From: JADKIH01 sp031367345
GTDB lineage: Bacteria; Bacteroidota; Bacteroidia; AKYH767-A; 2013-40CM-41-45
DNA: 64,000 nucleotides
Assembly (NCBI GenBank): GCA_031367345.1
Contig: JANLPR010000201.1
Span: 5,362 to 69,361, forward strand
Reading direction: 5' to 3'
Of this stretch, positions 26,455-34,707 are shown piece after piece. The translations under genes and the position numbers were made by a program. The notes beneath the pieces were generated by a model that saw only the letters and a program-made list of their open reading frames with translations, was not told the origin of the DNA and made no database searches. The stretch's first letter is position 1; every line of letters begins with the position of its first letter.

Positions 26455-26710
26455 CTACTTCCAGCGCTCAAGTTTTGATATTTCTTTCGTAAAAAAAACT
26501 GGCAATGAAACAAGGGAAGCCCATCGTTTTAAATTTTGCTTTTACAAATGATTGCATTTTTTCGCTTGTGTCTATTTCCGGATTTTGAAAAATACCGATT
26601 ACATAACAATGCGAGCAATAAGTTTCGCTTTTACTGCCATCACTGTTTGTTCGTCCACCTTGAAGAATTTTCTTCAACGGCATACTGCAACTTTGATAAT
26701 TCATATACAT
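26455..26710 (-). pseudogene. Frameshifted zinc-ribbon protein gene
   Basis: The N-terminal part (MNYQSCSMPLKK, then GGRTNSDGSKSETYC, SHCYVIGIF, MGFPCF) is a clear putative zinc-ribbon domain protein with the paired Cys sites CxxC-like and YCSHC. Translation in the first frame ends early after FFYERNIKT. Shifted by one base at the 8-base homopolymer A at 26491-26498 (plus strand), the frame continues as FFTKEISKLERWK and stops at 26455, which matches the family's usual conserved end (FFT..IPKLERW). So a single-base indel has broken the C-terminal 10 residues. A sequencing or assembly error at the homopolymer is the simplest other explanation. About 85 codons in total. Confidence 0.72.
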
Positions 26711-26722
26711 CTTTTCTTTTTT

Positions 26723-26866
26723 TTAATTCTTACTCTTTGTGCTCATGTAATTTACAAACCAAAGAATTCCAAATTTATCGATAAACATTCCAAAGTATGC
26801 TCCATTATATGTGATGTAAGGGTTGATTGATGTCATTGGTAATTGTATATGAAAACAATGTACAAC
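26723..26866 (-). pseudogene. 3' remnant of a VOC/PhnB-like gene
   Basis: A minus-strand open frame of 48 codons with PMTSINPYITYNGAYFGMF, then IDKFGILWFVNY and a stop at 26723. The YFGMxxDKFGxxWxVN block is the typical C-terminus of PhnB-type vicinal oxygen chelate proteins. The N-terminal two thirds are absent: a TAA lies just before the frame and only about 35 bp separate it from the MFS stop. The only ATG (26836) would give a 37-residue stub. It therefore looks like a leftover of a deleted gene. Confidence 0.65.
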
Positions 26867-26901
26867 TTATGAGAGTCCTATATATATTTTCGTTTGGAAA
26901 A

Positions 26902-28089
26902 CTACACGCTTGGCTTATCTAAACTACCACGTGATTTCCATAATAAAAAATAAAAAATAATTGCGACTGTCATTATTCCTGTGAAAACAAAAAGAGTTTT
27001 TGCTCCAAATTGATACCAAACCAATCCTGCTATTGTACTGGCTAACATTGAGCAGATGCTTTGAAAACCTGAATATGTTCCTATGGCTGTTGCTGTGTCT
27101 TTTTTATTTGTAATGTTACTGATCCATGCTTTCGAAATTCCTTCTGTTGATGCTGCATAAACACCATAAATAAAAAATAGTACTATGTAACCAACCATGC
27201 TATCATTCCATCCCATTCCGGAATAAACTAAAGCGAACCCAATTAGCCCCGCAACGAACATTTTTTTTAATCCAATTTTATCTGCAATTGACCCTAATGG
27301 GAATGCGAACATTGCATAAACCAAATTGTAGAAAATATATAAAAAAATGATCTTAGTGTCTGTGATTCCAGATTGCTTTGCTTTCAATAACAAAAAAACA
27401 TCTGAACTATTTATCAGTGCGAATCCTAATAAGCCAATTAATAACGTTCTGTATTGCGGTGGACTTTCTCTCCAATATTTAAAAAACGAAAATGCTTTTA
27501 CTGGCAAATGTTTCGATATTACAGCCTTCTGCGATTTCTTTAATAATAGTGTTGATAGTACAGCGAGCAAACCCGGAATGAATGCTATATAAAAAAGTGT
27601 TTTATAGTTTTCTGGAAAGTAATACAAGTATATTAAAGCCAGTAATGGGCCAATGACGGCTCCAATTGTATCTATCGAGCGATGAAAGCCAAAAACTTTT
27701 CCCTTTGTTTCCGGTGTAGCTTCATCTGAAAGTATTGCATCACGAGCTCCTGTACGAATTCCTTTTCCAAATCGATCTATTGTTCGAGCAAAGAAAATCC
27801 ACAAGGGATATATAAACATCGCCATCATCGGCTTTGATAGCGCGCTCAACGAATAACCAAGCTGAACAAATGGGACTCTTTTACCAGTGATATCTGACAT
27901 TTTCCCAAAGTACCCTTTACTTAATCCGGCAACGGCTTCTGCTACTCCTTCCAATATTCCGATCAATACAATTGAAAACCCAATCGACTTAAGGTAGATA
28001 GGCATAATTGGATAGAGCATTTCACTTGCCATATCGGTAAATAAACTAACGACCGATAAAACAATAACTGTTTTGGTAATGTGTTTCAA
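26902..28089 (-). CDS. MFS transporter
   Basis: A 395-residue major facilitator superfamily permease with about 12 membrane helices. The loop between helices 2 and 3 reads GYFGKMSDITGKRVPFVQLG and the pattern repeats in the second half (GSIADKIGLKKMFVAG), the MFS signature D-x-x-G-R/K. The conserved FARTIDRFGKGIRTGARDA belongs to a drug-transporter-like MFS subgroup. Substrate unknown. The start is a TTG at 28089: a TAA lies three codons upstream, and the next internal Met would cut off the first helix. It lies 29 bp downstream of the T9SS gene at 28119. Confidence 0.86.
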   Translation of the reverse strand: MKHITKTVIVLSVVSLFTDMASEMLYPIMPIYLKSIGFSIVLIGILEGVAEAVAGLSKGYFGKMSDITGKRVPFVQLGYSLSALSKPMMAMFIYPLWIFFARTIDRFGKGIRTGARDAILSDEATPETKGKVFGFHRSIDTIGAVIGPLLALIYLYYFPENYKTLFYIAFIPGLLAVLSTLLLKKSQKAVISKHLPVKAFSFFKYWRESPPQYRTLLIGLLGFALINSSDVFLLLKAKQSGITDTKIIFLYIFYNLVYAMFAFPLGSIADKIGLKKMFVAGLIGFALVYSGMGWNDSMVGYIVLFFIYGVYAASTEGISKAWISNITNKKDTATAIGTYSGFQSICSMLASTIAGLVWYQFGAKTLFVFTGIMTVAIIFYFLLWKSRGSLDKPSV

Positions 28090-28118
28090 TGAATTTTAGG
28101 ATTAACCAATTTGTCGTT

Positions 28119-28997
28119 TCAGTATTTTTCTATCCTAGAAAAATACCTTTTTTCGTCAGTAAAAATTTCCAACAAATAAACTCCGGCTGGAAGTTCGGAA
28201 ATATCGACATACTCGGTTTTAAAAATTGCCATTAATTTTCCACTGCCATTCTTTACTAGTACATTTTTTAATGATCTATTTTTTTCTAATTTAATATGGA
28301 ATCTATCAACTGTTGGATTAGGAAAAACGATTACGTCTTTTGAATACGACGATTCATTTATTCCGGTACCAAAGCACGCGAAGTCGAAATTATCTATCAT
28401 CCACCCGTCTTTGCCATTATCAATATTGTCGCTTGTAAAAGTAAATCGGAAACGAACAAAATTAAAAGCATAACCTTTGATCAACGATTTTATCCAACCG
28501 GAATTACCTGTAAATCCAGGAGAATTATTATTGCTTGAAACGGTACTCGTACTATCGTAAAAATTTAACAATGTAAACTGATGATCGTAAACAATGTTTG
28601 TCCAAGTAAAACCTCCATCTAATGAAACATCTACTGTTCCTCCATCGACCAGTGTATCTGTATTGAGCTTGTGCCAAAAACTTATTTCTGTGTAATCGTC
28701 TGTACTAATTACAAATTCGAAAAATGATCTATTGTTTGGAGGATATGTAGCAAGTGTATCTGTTACTAATGCAAGAGAAGGAGAGAATGAAGAATTAAAC
28801 ACTTGCTTATTGGGCTCGCCAATTTGCCAAATGTTAGTATTAGCCATGACTCCAAAATGAAAATAGTCAGCAGTATCTCGATCTTCAAATTCACTTACCG
28901 GCTGATTCATTGTATATGCAATTGAATAAATCGTATCCTGACTAAATACACTTCCTGATACTATCATGAATGCAAGACAAAATAATTTTGTTCTCAT
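28119..28997 (-). CDS. T9SS-sorted secreted protein
   Basis: A 292-residue exported protein. The ATG at 28997 is used (a TTG at 29012 precedes it); it gives MRTKLFCLAFMIVSGSVFSQ as signal peptide. The body has a jelly-roll style domain with FEFVISTDDYTEISFWHKL, then DVSLDGGFTWTNIVYDHQF, FVRFRFTFTSDN and DGWMIDNFDFACFG, a layout common to MAM/immunoglobulin-like 'choice-of-anchor J' domains. The type A sorting domain forms the end (FPNPTVDRFHIKLEK ... AGVYLLEIFTDEK). Ligand unknown. The MFS gene follows after 29 bp. Confidence 0.8.
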   Translation of the reverse strand: MRTKLFCLAFMIVSGSVFSQDTIYSIAYTMNQPVSEFEDRDTADYFHFGVMANTNIWQIGEPNKQVFNSSFSPSLALVTDTLATYPPNNRSFFEFVISTDDYTEISFWHKLNTDTLVDGGTVDVSLDGGFTWTNIVYDHQFTLLNFYDSTSTVSSNNNSPGFTGNSGWIKSLIKGYAFNFVRFRFTFTSDNIDNGKDGWMIDNFDFACFGTGINESSYSKDVIVFPNPTVDRFHIKLEKNRSLKNVLVKNGSGKLMAIFKTEYVDISELPAGVYLLEIFTDEKRYFSRIEKY

Positions 28998-29117
28998 TTG
29001 TTTATATTTCAAATCATTTAGAAACTACATTTTTTGCTTAGAGTAACAAAGTAAGAAAAAACGACTTTCAATCACAATCAGTACTAAATAAAAAAAATAA
29101 AGCTTCTTATTTATCTA

Positions 29118-29606
29118 CTATCCTGTTTTTTCTGTTCTCGAAACCCATTCAGGAACAGAATAATTTCCCTGACGAAGAAGCAAATTCAATTGGGCTACAT
29201 GATGCTGAATATGACGCAAATTATAAATTAATATTTCAAAAATACTGTAATCTCGATAGCTATTTTTAAATCTCACTTCATTACTTTCCGGATTAAACGT
29301 TTGAATTTTTTTGAAACACTTATCACGAGAATAATTTAAATAAACAATTAACTCTTCTTTAGAATAAATTCTTTCAGGCCTTCTTCCCGTTTCATCAAAC
29401 TCAGAGAGTGTAAATGGTTTAGGTGGATGAAAATTTTCGGGTTCGGAAAGATAATAGTCTAAAAAGAAGATTGTATGGTAGGCCTTATACCAGAATTCCG
29501 ATTTTCCGACCCACAATTCTTGAGGACAAGCATTGATCGCATTTTCGAGCATATCAATAGCTGCGCCAAATTGAAACCATAAACTCTTTTTTACTTCTGA
29601 TTCCAT
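29118..29606 (-). CDS. DinB-like four-helix-bundle protein
   Basis: A 162-residue helical protein. The three His of the DinB/YfiT metal site can be placed: YHTIFFLDYYL near residue 44 and IQHHVAQLNLLL near residue 135. DinB-like proteins are bundles that bind a metal and include thiol transferases; most have no known role. It has a clean ATG at 29606. It stands between the T9SS gene and the SDR gene without evident operon links. Confidence 0.8.
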   Translation of the reverse strand: MESEVKKSLWFQFGAAIDMLENAINACPQELWVGKSEFWYKAYHTIFFLDYYLSEPENFHPPKPFTLSEFDETGRRPERIYSKEELIVYLNYSRDKCFKKIQTFNPESNEVRFKNSYRDYSIFEILIYNLRHIQHHVAQLNLLLRQGNYSVPEWVSRTEKTG

Positions 29607-29686
29607 CCTCTAATTTACAAATTTTTTATGCTGATGTTTTCACAATATAAAAATGATTGTCGATTTTTTATGTTACTCGATTTTTT

Positions 29687-30415
29687 CTATTTACCGGAAT
29701 TCATTCGAAGAAATGCTTGATGAAGTTCTTGTGGATTAGACGATGCCATTGCTTCACTAAAGCCAAATGTCAATTCCGTTTTTCCCACTTTTAATTGTTC
29801 AAAGATGGAATTAATAAAATCACTCACAGGAGGTGCGAAATCATGTAATCCTTTTCCGCCTAAATCTGTATTGAGTGCAGGGGGTATGATCTCAATTACT
29901 TCAATGTTTTTTGATTTTAATAATTCTCGAAGCGATAAAGTAAAGGAATGAAAAAAAGCTTTCGTGGCTGAATATATAGGTGTTTTTACAAGAGGAACAA
30001 ACGATAATCCCGACGTTACATTCATGATCACTTTCAACGATTTTAAATTTGAAAAAAGTGTCGAAAGATGAATAGGAGCTTCAATATTTATTGAAATCTC
30101 CATTTTTGCTCGCTCATAAAAATCATTATCAGTGATAGCCATCCAATTTTGAATTCCTGCATTATTAATTAAAACAGAAAGATCGCTATGTTCTTTTTCA
30201 ATCCAATGAAAAAGGCCTTCTCTTTCATTACTCTTCGATAAATCGCACCGACGGGTTATAACATTGGGGGAAATATTTTTAATTTCTGAAAGTGCATCTT
30301 CTCTCCTGCCACAAATTATTACTGTATTTTTTTCATCAATAAAACGTTCTGTAAGTCCTCGACCAATGCCACTTGCTCCTCCGGTAATTAAAATCTTATT
30401 ATTCGAAATGTCCAT
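29687..30415 (-). CDS. Short-chain dehydrogenase/reductase (SDR)
   Basis: A 242-residue SDR oxidoreductase, the classic length. The cofactor loop is ITGGASGIGRGL (residues 10-21), the structural NNAG motif is in VLINNAGIQNW, the Ser is in VTSGLSF, and the catalytic Tyr-x3-Lys is PIYSATKAFFHSF. The cofactor side (CGRREDALSE) fits NADP(H). Similar proteins are called DltE-like oxidoreductases in this phylum; the actual substrate is unknown. A perfect -7 box lies 11 bp upstream of the ATG at 30415. Confidence 0.9.
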   Translation of the reverse strand: MDISNNKILITGGASGIGRGLTERFIDEKNTVIICGRREDALSEIKNISPNVITRRCDLSKSNEREGLFHWIEKEHSDLSVLINNAGIQNWMAITDNDFYERAKMEISINIEAPIHLSTLFSNLKSLKVIMNVTSGLSFVPLVKTPIYSATKAFFHSFTLSLRELLKSKNIEVIEIIPPALNTDLGGKGLHDFAPPVSDFINSIFEQLKVGKTELTFGFSEAMASSNPQELHQAFLRMNSGK

Positions 30416-30426
30416 ATAATTTTAAA

Positions 30427-30434
30427 CAAAGATA
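30427..30434 (-). promoter_or_regulatory. -7 box upstream of SDR gene
   Basis: Minus-strand TATCTTTG, the commonest form of the consensus, ends 11 bp before the ATG at 30415. At 19 bp upstream there is TTA. Confidence 0.55.
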
Positions 30435-30482
30435 TCACAAATTCAGTGACAGTTAAAAATCTACTTACGAATAATTAGTAAT

Positions 30483-30513
30483 AAAAAAAGGCCTATCCGG
30501 GGAAGATAGGCCT
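30483..30513 (-). terminator. Terminator after the DUF6438-like lipoprotein gene
   Basis: Minus-strand AGGCCTATC (30505-30513), a 7-nt loop, GATAGGCCT (30489-30497), then seven T. It follows the lipoprotein stop at 30528 by 15 bp and separates it from the SDR promoter. Confidence 0.92.
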
Positions 30514-30527
30514 AACGTTTTTTCATG

Positions 30528-31148
30528 CTAGTCTTTTAAAGGTGTGTTCAAAATCAAAGGTTCAGGAATTGGTCCAACTAATCGAGCAACGTCAAAAATC
30601 TTTTCAGCTGTTAAACGTAATTTAATAAGTTCAGATGGATAACCATTATTAAAATCGACAAGTGATTTTACAATATAATCGTAATCAGGATTAATTGTTT
30701 GTGATTTTTGTTGATGATACGTAGTAATTACCAATGGTAAATCTGGTGTATAAACATTGTTGTCTTCAATTTTATAAAAATTTACATTACTCATAAGTTT
30801 ATTGAATTTAGCAAGCGTGGTACTATTTACATCCCAACTTACTCTTCCTAGATGCGCAACATTTCTAACGCCAACAAATGTTAATGTACCATTACTCATA
30901 AGAGATACAATATATGCGGGTTGTACAGTTCGTCCTGCTTGATGATCAATTCTAAAAACTTCGAAAGGTCGTGTTGCTTCCAATGATAGACCTCGGGGGT
31001 CAATTCTTGAAACAGAGTTCGCGTCGCTTTGATTTCCGGAAGGTACCATGTCGTCTTTTTGACAGCCGGAAAACATTACAATGATTGTCATTGCAAAAAA
31101 TAATACAATTCCACTCATTTTAATAGTTAGGTTTCTGTGAGTGTTCAT
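30528..31148 (-). CDS. Lipoprotein with DUF6438-like domain
   Basis: A 206-residue predicted lipoprotein. Hydrophobic segment VLFFAMTIIVMFSGC with lipobox Cys29, followed by QKDD. The middle part (about 63-130) runs FRIDHQAGRTVQPAYIVSLM, then SNGTLTFVGVRNVAHLGR and LAKFNKLMSNVNFYKIED, which resembles DUF6438 (a beta-rich domain with 'dGtvxYxGxxxVxxxG'). Function unknown. A later ATG (31118) would shorten the cytoplasmic end of the signal and is also possible. It is monocistronic: a strong terminator follows directly. Confidence 0.68.
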   Translation of the reverse strand: MNTHRNLTIKMSGIVLFFAMTIIVMFSGCQKDDMVPSGNQSDANSVSRIDPRGLSLEATRPFEVFRIDHQAGRTVQPAYIVSLMSNGTLTFVGVRNVAHLGRVSWDVNSTTLAKFNKLMSNVNFYKIEDNNVYTPDLPLVITTYHQQKSQTINPDYDYIVKSLVDFNNGYPSELIKLRLTAEKIFDVARLVGPIPEPLILNTPLKD

Positions 31149-31386
31149 TTTGTTTAATTTAAAACTGTTTAAATGATATGTGAATTAGAGACGGTTAAAG
31201 CTAAGTCAACATTTCTTTGTAAAATCAAACATTCGATGAGCATGCTGTAACAGAGGCTGAACGCTTTGTTTCCGGATTTAAAGTCGAAATTCCTTCTATT
31301 CAAAAATTCCAAAATATCTAAAAGCAAAACAAAAATCAACAAAGGTAATTAGAATGGCATGAGTTTTTAAAATACAATTCCAACTA

Positions 31387-31749
31387 CTATTCAAATCTGT
31401 CTTTTATAGCTGTCAGTTCATTTACACCAATTGTGCAAATAGTTTTTAATTTAGAAAAGTCATTTCTTGTTTTCTCTAGCGGCTTCAATTCCTTCGCTGT
31501 CGCCTCCATTTCAGTTAACATGTTTCTCAATTCAACATCAAAGCCGGAGTAAGAAATAGAAGATTTCATTTTATGTGCTACGAATTCTATATTCCTATAG
31601 TCAGAATCCTTTAAAGCTTGTTCTAACTTGTAAATCTCTTTAGGGTTTTCTCTGATAAAAATCTCTATCATGTGTCTAACCAGTCCCGGATTTCCTTCTG
31701 CTAATCTATTTAGCACTTCTAAATCGATAACGCCTTTTACAATTTCCAT
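31387..31749 (-). CDS. Stand-alone HPt (histidine phosphotransfer) protein
   Basis: A 120-residue single HPt domain, about the usual size. The phospho-acceptor is His59 in IEFVAHKMKSSISYSG, matching the HxxKxS pattern of HPt helices. Its position 40 bp downstream of the LytTR regulator gene, same direction, marks it as partner: it may pass phosphate between a hybrid kinase and this regulator, or act as its phosphate sink. The longer frame starts with TTG inside the regulator gene; the ATG at 31749 fits the domain boundary. No sensor kinase gene is adjacent. Confidence 0.85.
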   Translation of the reverse strand: MEIVKGVIDLEVLNRLAEGNPGLVRHMIEIFIRENPKEIYKLEQALKDSDYRNIEFVAHKMKSSISYSGFDVELRNMLTEMEATAKELKPLEKTRNDFSKLKTICTIGVNELTAIKDRFE

Positions 31750-31789
31750 TTTCTTTAACGTTTTTGAATTAAATAAAAAATAATTTTTA

Positions 31790-32482
31790 CTAAATAAAAT
31801 CAATCAACTTATACAGGTGGTGCTTAAATTGATCGCCTATTGGAAGAGGTATTTTATTTAAAAAAAGTGTGCCATCTTCTATATAGTCAATTTGAGCTAT
31901 TGAAACGATGTACGAACGATGTATTCTACAAAATTTTGAGTCTCCTATTTTTTTTTCAAACGCCCCAAGTGTTATATGTGCTGTATGTCTTCCCGATTTC
32001 GCATATATAGTAATATAATCTCCTAAAGCTTGGACGTAATAGATATCGGCCAATTTAATTTTAGTAATTATATTTTTATTTCTAACAAAAATATAATCCC
32101 TTTCTTCAATCGATAGATTTCCGCCACTGCTATCGTAAATTTCTTTTGCTCTACTTACAGCCATGGTGAAGCGTGAAAGCGTAATCGGCTTTACGAGAAA
32201 ATCGGCCACATTCAATTCGAACGCTTCAATTGCATGATCCTTCTGAGATGAAATAAAAATAATTATCGGAGGATTCTTTAGGTGCCTTACAAATTCTACT
32301 CCATTTATCCCGGGCATTTCAACATCCAAAAAAATTAAATCTACATGTTCGCTTTGTAAAAAATTAAATACATCGAGTGCATTGCTAAATTCTCCAATCT
32401 GAGTTAGAAAATCAACCTGAGCAACCAAATCAGTAATTATGGTTCTCGAAAAAATATCGTCATCAACATTAATACACTTCAT
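31790..32482 (-). CDS. LytTR-family response regulator (second copy type)
   Basis: A 230-residue regulator with a receiver domain (Asp53 in FLDVEMPG, Asp-Asp at VDDD, Lys in FLVKPIT) and a LytTR DNA-binding domain (YYVQALGDYITIYAK, FCRIHRSYIVSIAQID). It is strikingly similar to the regulator at 7302-7991, with the same length, same Asp position and shared blocks such as FLD(I/V)xMP, RxHRSYI and PIGD. It therefore looks like a paralogue. The HPt gene follows. A very good promoter (TTG-N19-TAACTTTG) lies about 75 bp upstream, next to a long inverted repeat. Confidence 0.92.
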   Translation of the reverse strand: MKCINVDDDIFSRTIITDLVAQVDFLTQIGEFSNALDVFNFLQSEHVDLIFLDVEMPGINGVEFVRHLKNPPIIIFISSQKDHAIEAFELNVADFLVKPITLSRFTMAVSRAKEIYDSSGGNLSIEERDYIFVRNKNIITKIKLADIYYVQALGDYITIYAKSGRHTAHITLGAFEKKIGDSKFCRIHRSYIVSIAQIDYIEDGTLFLNKIPLPIGDQFKHHLYKLIDFI

Positions 32483-32557
32483 GTTTCATCCTATGGAACG
32501 GAATAAAAACTAAAAAAGGCACCCCTGGTTATTATCCCTAACCTGCCTACTTATCTA

Positions 32558-32587
32558 CAAAGTTAAAATAAGTATTGAATGTTACAA
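32558..32587 (-). promoter_or_regulatory. Strong Bacteroidota promoter of the LytTR-HPt operon
   Basis: Minus-strand TTG (32585-32587), 19 bp, then TAACTTTG (32558-32565). Both elements and the spacing fit the Bacteroidota consensus exactly. The leader to the ATG at 32482 would be about 70 nt. Confidence 0.75.
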
Positions 32588-32593
32588 GACAAA

Positions 32594-32666
32594 AAAAAGA
32601 GTTTTAAAAAAACTAGAAACGGTTTCTAACTTTAAACCAATTAATTGTCCTTTTAAAACTCTTTTT
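32594..32666. repeat. 16-bp perfect inverted repeat with inner palindrome
   Basis: Arms AAAAAGAGTTTTAAAA (32594-32609) and TTTTAAAACTCTTTTT (32651-32666), 41 bp apart. Inside lies a perfect 15-bp palindrome, TAGAAAC-G-GTTTCTA (32614-32628). The near arm ends 6 bp from the -33 element of the LytTR promoter. As minus-strand RNA the second arm is followed by more T, so it may also end transcripts from the NTF2-like gene at 32940. The remaining gap up to 32939 shows nothing else. Confidence 0.7.
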
Positions 32667-32939
32667 CTCTGTTGCCAGCTCAAATTTAATTCAAAAATTG
32701 AATGTTTTCTGCATCAAACGAATTGTATGATTCGCAAAAAACACTCTCGAATTGGACACCATCAAAGGTTCCCGAAAGTTTAAATCTAAACTTGACTAGC
32801 CTTTGAAAACAAAATCAATTTTTCTCATATACTTTTTTACTATTTCTCATTCAGGTGTGCTTGCTGAATGAATTATCAGGTAAACATTATTCGTACTTAA
32901 GATAATGAGTGTTGACCTTATATGAGAATGAAAATAATT

Positions 32940-33428
32940 CTAGTTTTTCGGCATCGGATCCATTGCAAAATTTGCATGAACTAATTTCCATTTGCCGTTT
33001 TGTTTTGCATATACACGTGTAGATTTAGCACGATTCGTTTTAACTTCACCGTCTTTGTTTTTCATAACACCTGCGTAATTGTATGACAATATAGCTACGT
33101 CACCATAAACTTGCACCTTCGGGTTAAGCATTTCTCCTGCTAAAGTTCTACCCGGATCTTTACTCCCGGCTTCTGTCAATCGCATACATTGAGCTTTCCC
33201 TTCAAGTCTTGTAGAATAATCTGAATTAAATTCGGTGTAATCGTCAGCTGTGTTTTTAAATTGCTCTGCTACATTTGTAGGATCAGAAACCTCAGAAGCC
33301 CACTGCGCTTTTACCATTGCAATAATTTCGTCCGACGTTTGCTGTGTTGTGCTTGCTTGCGCTGTCGCGTTTTGTGTTTGGATAATCATGCCCACTAGCA
33401 TAATCAACCCCATGGTGATTTTTTTCAT
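32940..33428 (-). CDS. Secreted NTF2-like (DUF4440/SnoaL) protein
   Basis: A 162-residue exported protein. Signal peptide MKKITMGLIMLVGMIIQTQN plus ATAQ. The domain is a cone-shaped NTF2-like fold: EIIAMVKAQWASEVSDPT, then DDYTEFNSDYSTRLEGKAQC, VQVYGDVAILSYNYAGVM and the last strands STRVYAKQNGKWKLVHANFA. Such folds serve either as enzymes or as binding pockets; without further context the role is unknown. A similar gene lies at 60571-61101. Confidence 0.72.
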   Translation of the reverse strand: MKKITMGLIMLVGMIIQTQNATAQASTTQQTSDEIIAMVKAQWASEVSDPTNVAEQFKNTADDYTEFNSDYSTRLEGKAQCMRLTEAGSKDPGRTLAGEMLNPKVQVYGDVAILSYNYAGVMKNKDGEVKTNRAKSTRVYAKQNGKWKLVHANFAMDPMPKN

Positions 33429-33709
33429 GTTGTATTTGTTTAAATGTGTGTCGACTATTACAGGACGCCAACTTATCCTTGCAAAAAATGTATTAATATT
33501 CTTTTTGTATTACAAAATAAATAAACTAGCCTTTCAATTTAAAATTTCAATTTTCTGAAAGTAACAAAATATTAATGAAAAGAAAAAATAATTTTTCAAT
33601 AAGATAATGTTGTATTGATCCAATGAACTTATTTGTTTAGCAAATTCCCTTTTTACCAGCGTTAAAACTCCTTGCTTCGTGTATCTTTATTTTAAAAAAG
33701 TTGACTTTT

Positions 33710-34648
33710 TCAAAATTTAACGCTATACTCTAGCGATGCAACATAACTTCTAGTTAAACCGTCCGGTTTTGTTTTACGTGTAATAAATGGTGTTCCTACA
33801 ATCAGACTAAGTATTGCATTCTGTTTAATCAAATAATCTAAATAAATATTTGCATTAAATGTCAAGCCTTTTGATCCGCTTATTTTCCTTTCCACTAAAT
33901 CTAAATCAGTAAATCTATCGTCACTCAAATGATAGATTGGTAATAGACTAGGTGTAATGGTAAATTTTTCTGACGCCTTTATAGGATATGAAATTCTTAA
34001 CAACACATCCGGACTCCTTTTATATTTATTTGTTGACTGAAAATTATACAATAGTGAATTAGGATCATTGTTCTCCGATAAAAATTGATTTTTGTTTTGG
34101 ATAACCGGTTGTTGATATGCAAAAACTAGTTTCAGGCTTTTTATTTCTTTCGAAATACCAAAAAGCAAATCAACAGTTCCTAGACTTGGTTGATAATCCA
34201 TTGGTAGAGCTAAATTATTCTTCTTTAAATTTCCATCAGTAAACGGGGTTTTTATTCCAAGAGATAATTTTGTTTTATGATGAAGTTCAAAACTAGAAAT
34301 TATATATAGATCTGAAACTCCAGATGAACGAATTCCATTTCCTCCTTGAGAGGTAAATGTTAGTTTGCCTTGAAGTGAGACTATTGAGGTTATTTGTCTT
34401 GAATATTCTAGGTACCCGCCTATAACAGAAATAGAATGATCGGCTCCACCATTTGAAAGTCCAATTTTAAAAAGATTGCTTGTATCTAATGAAAGCGAAT
34501 CGGGACTATTTGGTTTAAAAGCATCAAGCGTGCAAAAGCCGGCATCGCTACATCCTTGTGCATATACAAATTGAATTTCTGAAATAGTAAAAATAAATGC
34601 TATTACTACCATCCATTTAAACCTTATACTTGACGCTGCTTTTTCCAT
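33710..34648 (-). CDS. Outer-membrane beta-barrel-like protein
   Basis: A 312-residue exported protein. After a signal sequence (WMVVIAFIFTISEIQFVYAQ) the mature form begins GCSDAGFCTLDAF, a motif I recall from conserved Bacteroidota outer-membrane proteins. The rest is built of alternating strands (SISVIGGYLEYSRQI, LSLGIKTPF, KLVFAYQQPV, PDVLLRISYPI) and ends in a terminal Phe (ASLEYSVKF), the usual mark for outer-membrane insertion. It is likely a porin-like channel or transport protein; the substrate is not readable. It sits 59 bp from the SRPBCC gene upstream. Confidence 0.7.
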   Translation of the reverse strand: MEKAASSIRFKWMVVIAFIFTISEIQFVYAQGCSDAGFCTLDAFKPNSPDSLSLDTSNLFKIGLSNGGADHSISVIGGYLEYSRQITSIVSLQGKLTFTSQGGNGIRSSGVSDLYIISSFELHHKTKLSLGIKTPFTDGNLKKNNLALPMDYQPSLGTVDLLFGISKEIKSLKLVFAYQQPVIQNKNQFLSENNDPNSLLYNFQSTNKYKRSPDVLLRISYPIKASEKFTITPSLLPIYHLSDDRFTDLDLVERKISGSKGLTFNANIYLDYLIKQNAILSLIVGTPFITRKTKPDGLTRSYVASLEYSVKF

Positions 34649-34707
34649 TCCTTTCTATTAATTTCAGTAATTAAATTTCTTCTTAATAATACTCTAGTTT
34701 TTCAAAA

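Noticed and set aside
32483..32939. LytTR binding sites near the second regulator
   Set aside because: No pair of direct repeats with LytTR-like spacing could be picked out with confidence; only the inverted repeat is reported.
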